A stretch of 5,950 bases of DNA, taken from contig JAUYSE010000233.1 of NCBI GenBank assembly GCA_030696465.1, forward strand, positions 1 through 5,950. Reading direction: 5' to 3'. Position numbers and translations under genes: made by a program. The DNA comes from Legionellaceae bacterium. GTDB lineage: Bacteria > Pseudomonadota > Gammaproteobacteria > Legionellales > Legionellaceae. Of this stretch, positions 5,942 through 5,950 are shown piece after piece. A model generated the notes under the pieces. It did not search any database. It saw only the letters and a program-made list of their open reading frames with translations, and was not told where the DNA came from. The number at the start of each line of letters is the position of its first letter. Position 1 is the first letter of the stretch.

Positions 5942-5950
5942 CCCTAGAAA

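Noticed and set aside
5856..5950. Possible plus-strand gene start near the right edge (GTG at 5856 or 5865, ATG at 5919) with an open frame to the edge
   Set aside because: Too short to judge, no well-spaced ribosome binding site, and the first part overlaps the inverted repeat; there is not enough sequence to support a gene.
1..5950. CRISPR array, tRNA or rRNA genes
   Set aside because: No regularly spaced direct repeats and no cloverleaf or rRNA-like sequence were seen on either strand.

Overview
The window looks like a moderately AT-rich gammaproteobacterial chromosome. The best taxonomic clue is a PrmB-type ribosomal protein L3 glutamine methyltransferase directly followed by chorismate synthase, a pair familiar from gammaproteobacteria. 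A lineage of host-associated bacteria such as the Legionellales is plausible, but that is inference from style (AT-rich codons, tightly overlapped genes, a small Ser/Pro/Thr-tailed orphan protein) and not from a diagnostic marker.

Positions 1-4821 are one minus-strand run of five genes, read from right to left: prmB (4821-3928), aroC (3931-2882), an isobutyryl-CoA-dehydrogenase-like acyl-CoA dehydrogenase (2885-1737), a YkuD-type L,D-transpeptidase-like protein (1743-1240) and a long unrecognised gene (from 1258, running off the left edge). Every junction overlaps, by 4, 4, 7 and 19 bases, so the five are almost certainly one translationally coupled operon. The last gene is easily missed because it has no stop codon inside the window: 419 codons in one frame are open from its ATG to the edge. 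The encoded roles are diverse (ribosome modification, aromatic biosynthesis, branched-chain acyl-CoA oxidation, peptidoglycan-type chemistry, unknown), so the cluster reads as a compact expression unit rather than one pathway.

Positions 4822-5140 are a divergent intergenic region. On its right side a consensus TATAAT lies 32 bases before a plus-strand gene of 205 codons (5141-5758). I do not recognise this protein: it has a mainly helical N-terminal part, an Ala-rich stretch and a Ser/Thr/Pro-rich acidic-tipped tail.

This plus-strand gene sits inside an unusual structure. A 14-base sequence at 5021-5034 returns as an exact inverted copy at 5874-5887, and the match extends inward imperfectly to 30 bases (24 of 30 identical), with TA at both outer ends. 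Just inside the right copy is a GC-rich hairpin (5772-5852) whose 28-bp arms match perfectly (32 bp with one G-T wobble). Together they suggest an approximately 0.87 kb non-autonomous mobile cassette or MITE-like element carrying the orphan gene, inserted beside the prmB operon. This is the most interesting region of the window, and it remains a hypothesis. The last 60 bases hold only a weak hairpin and no supportable gene.
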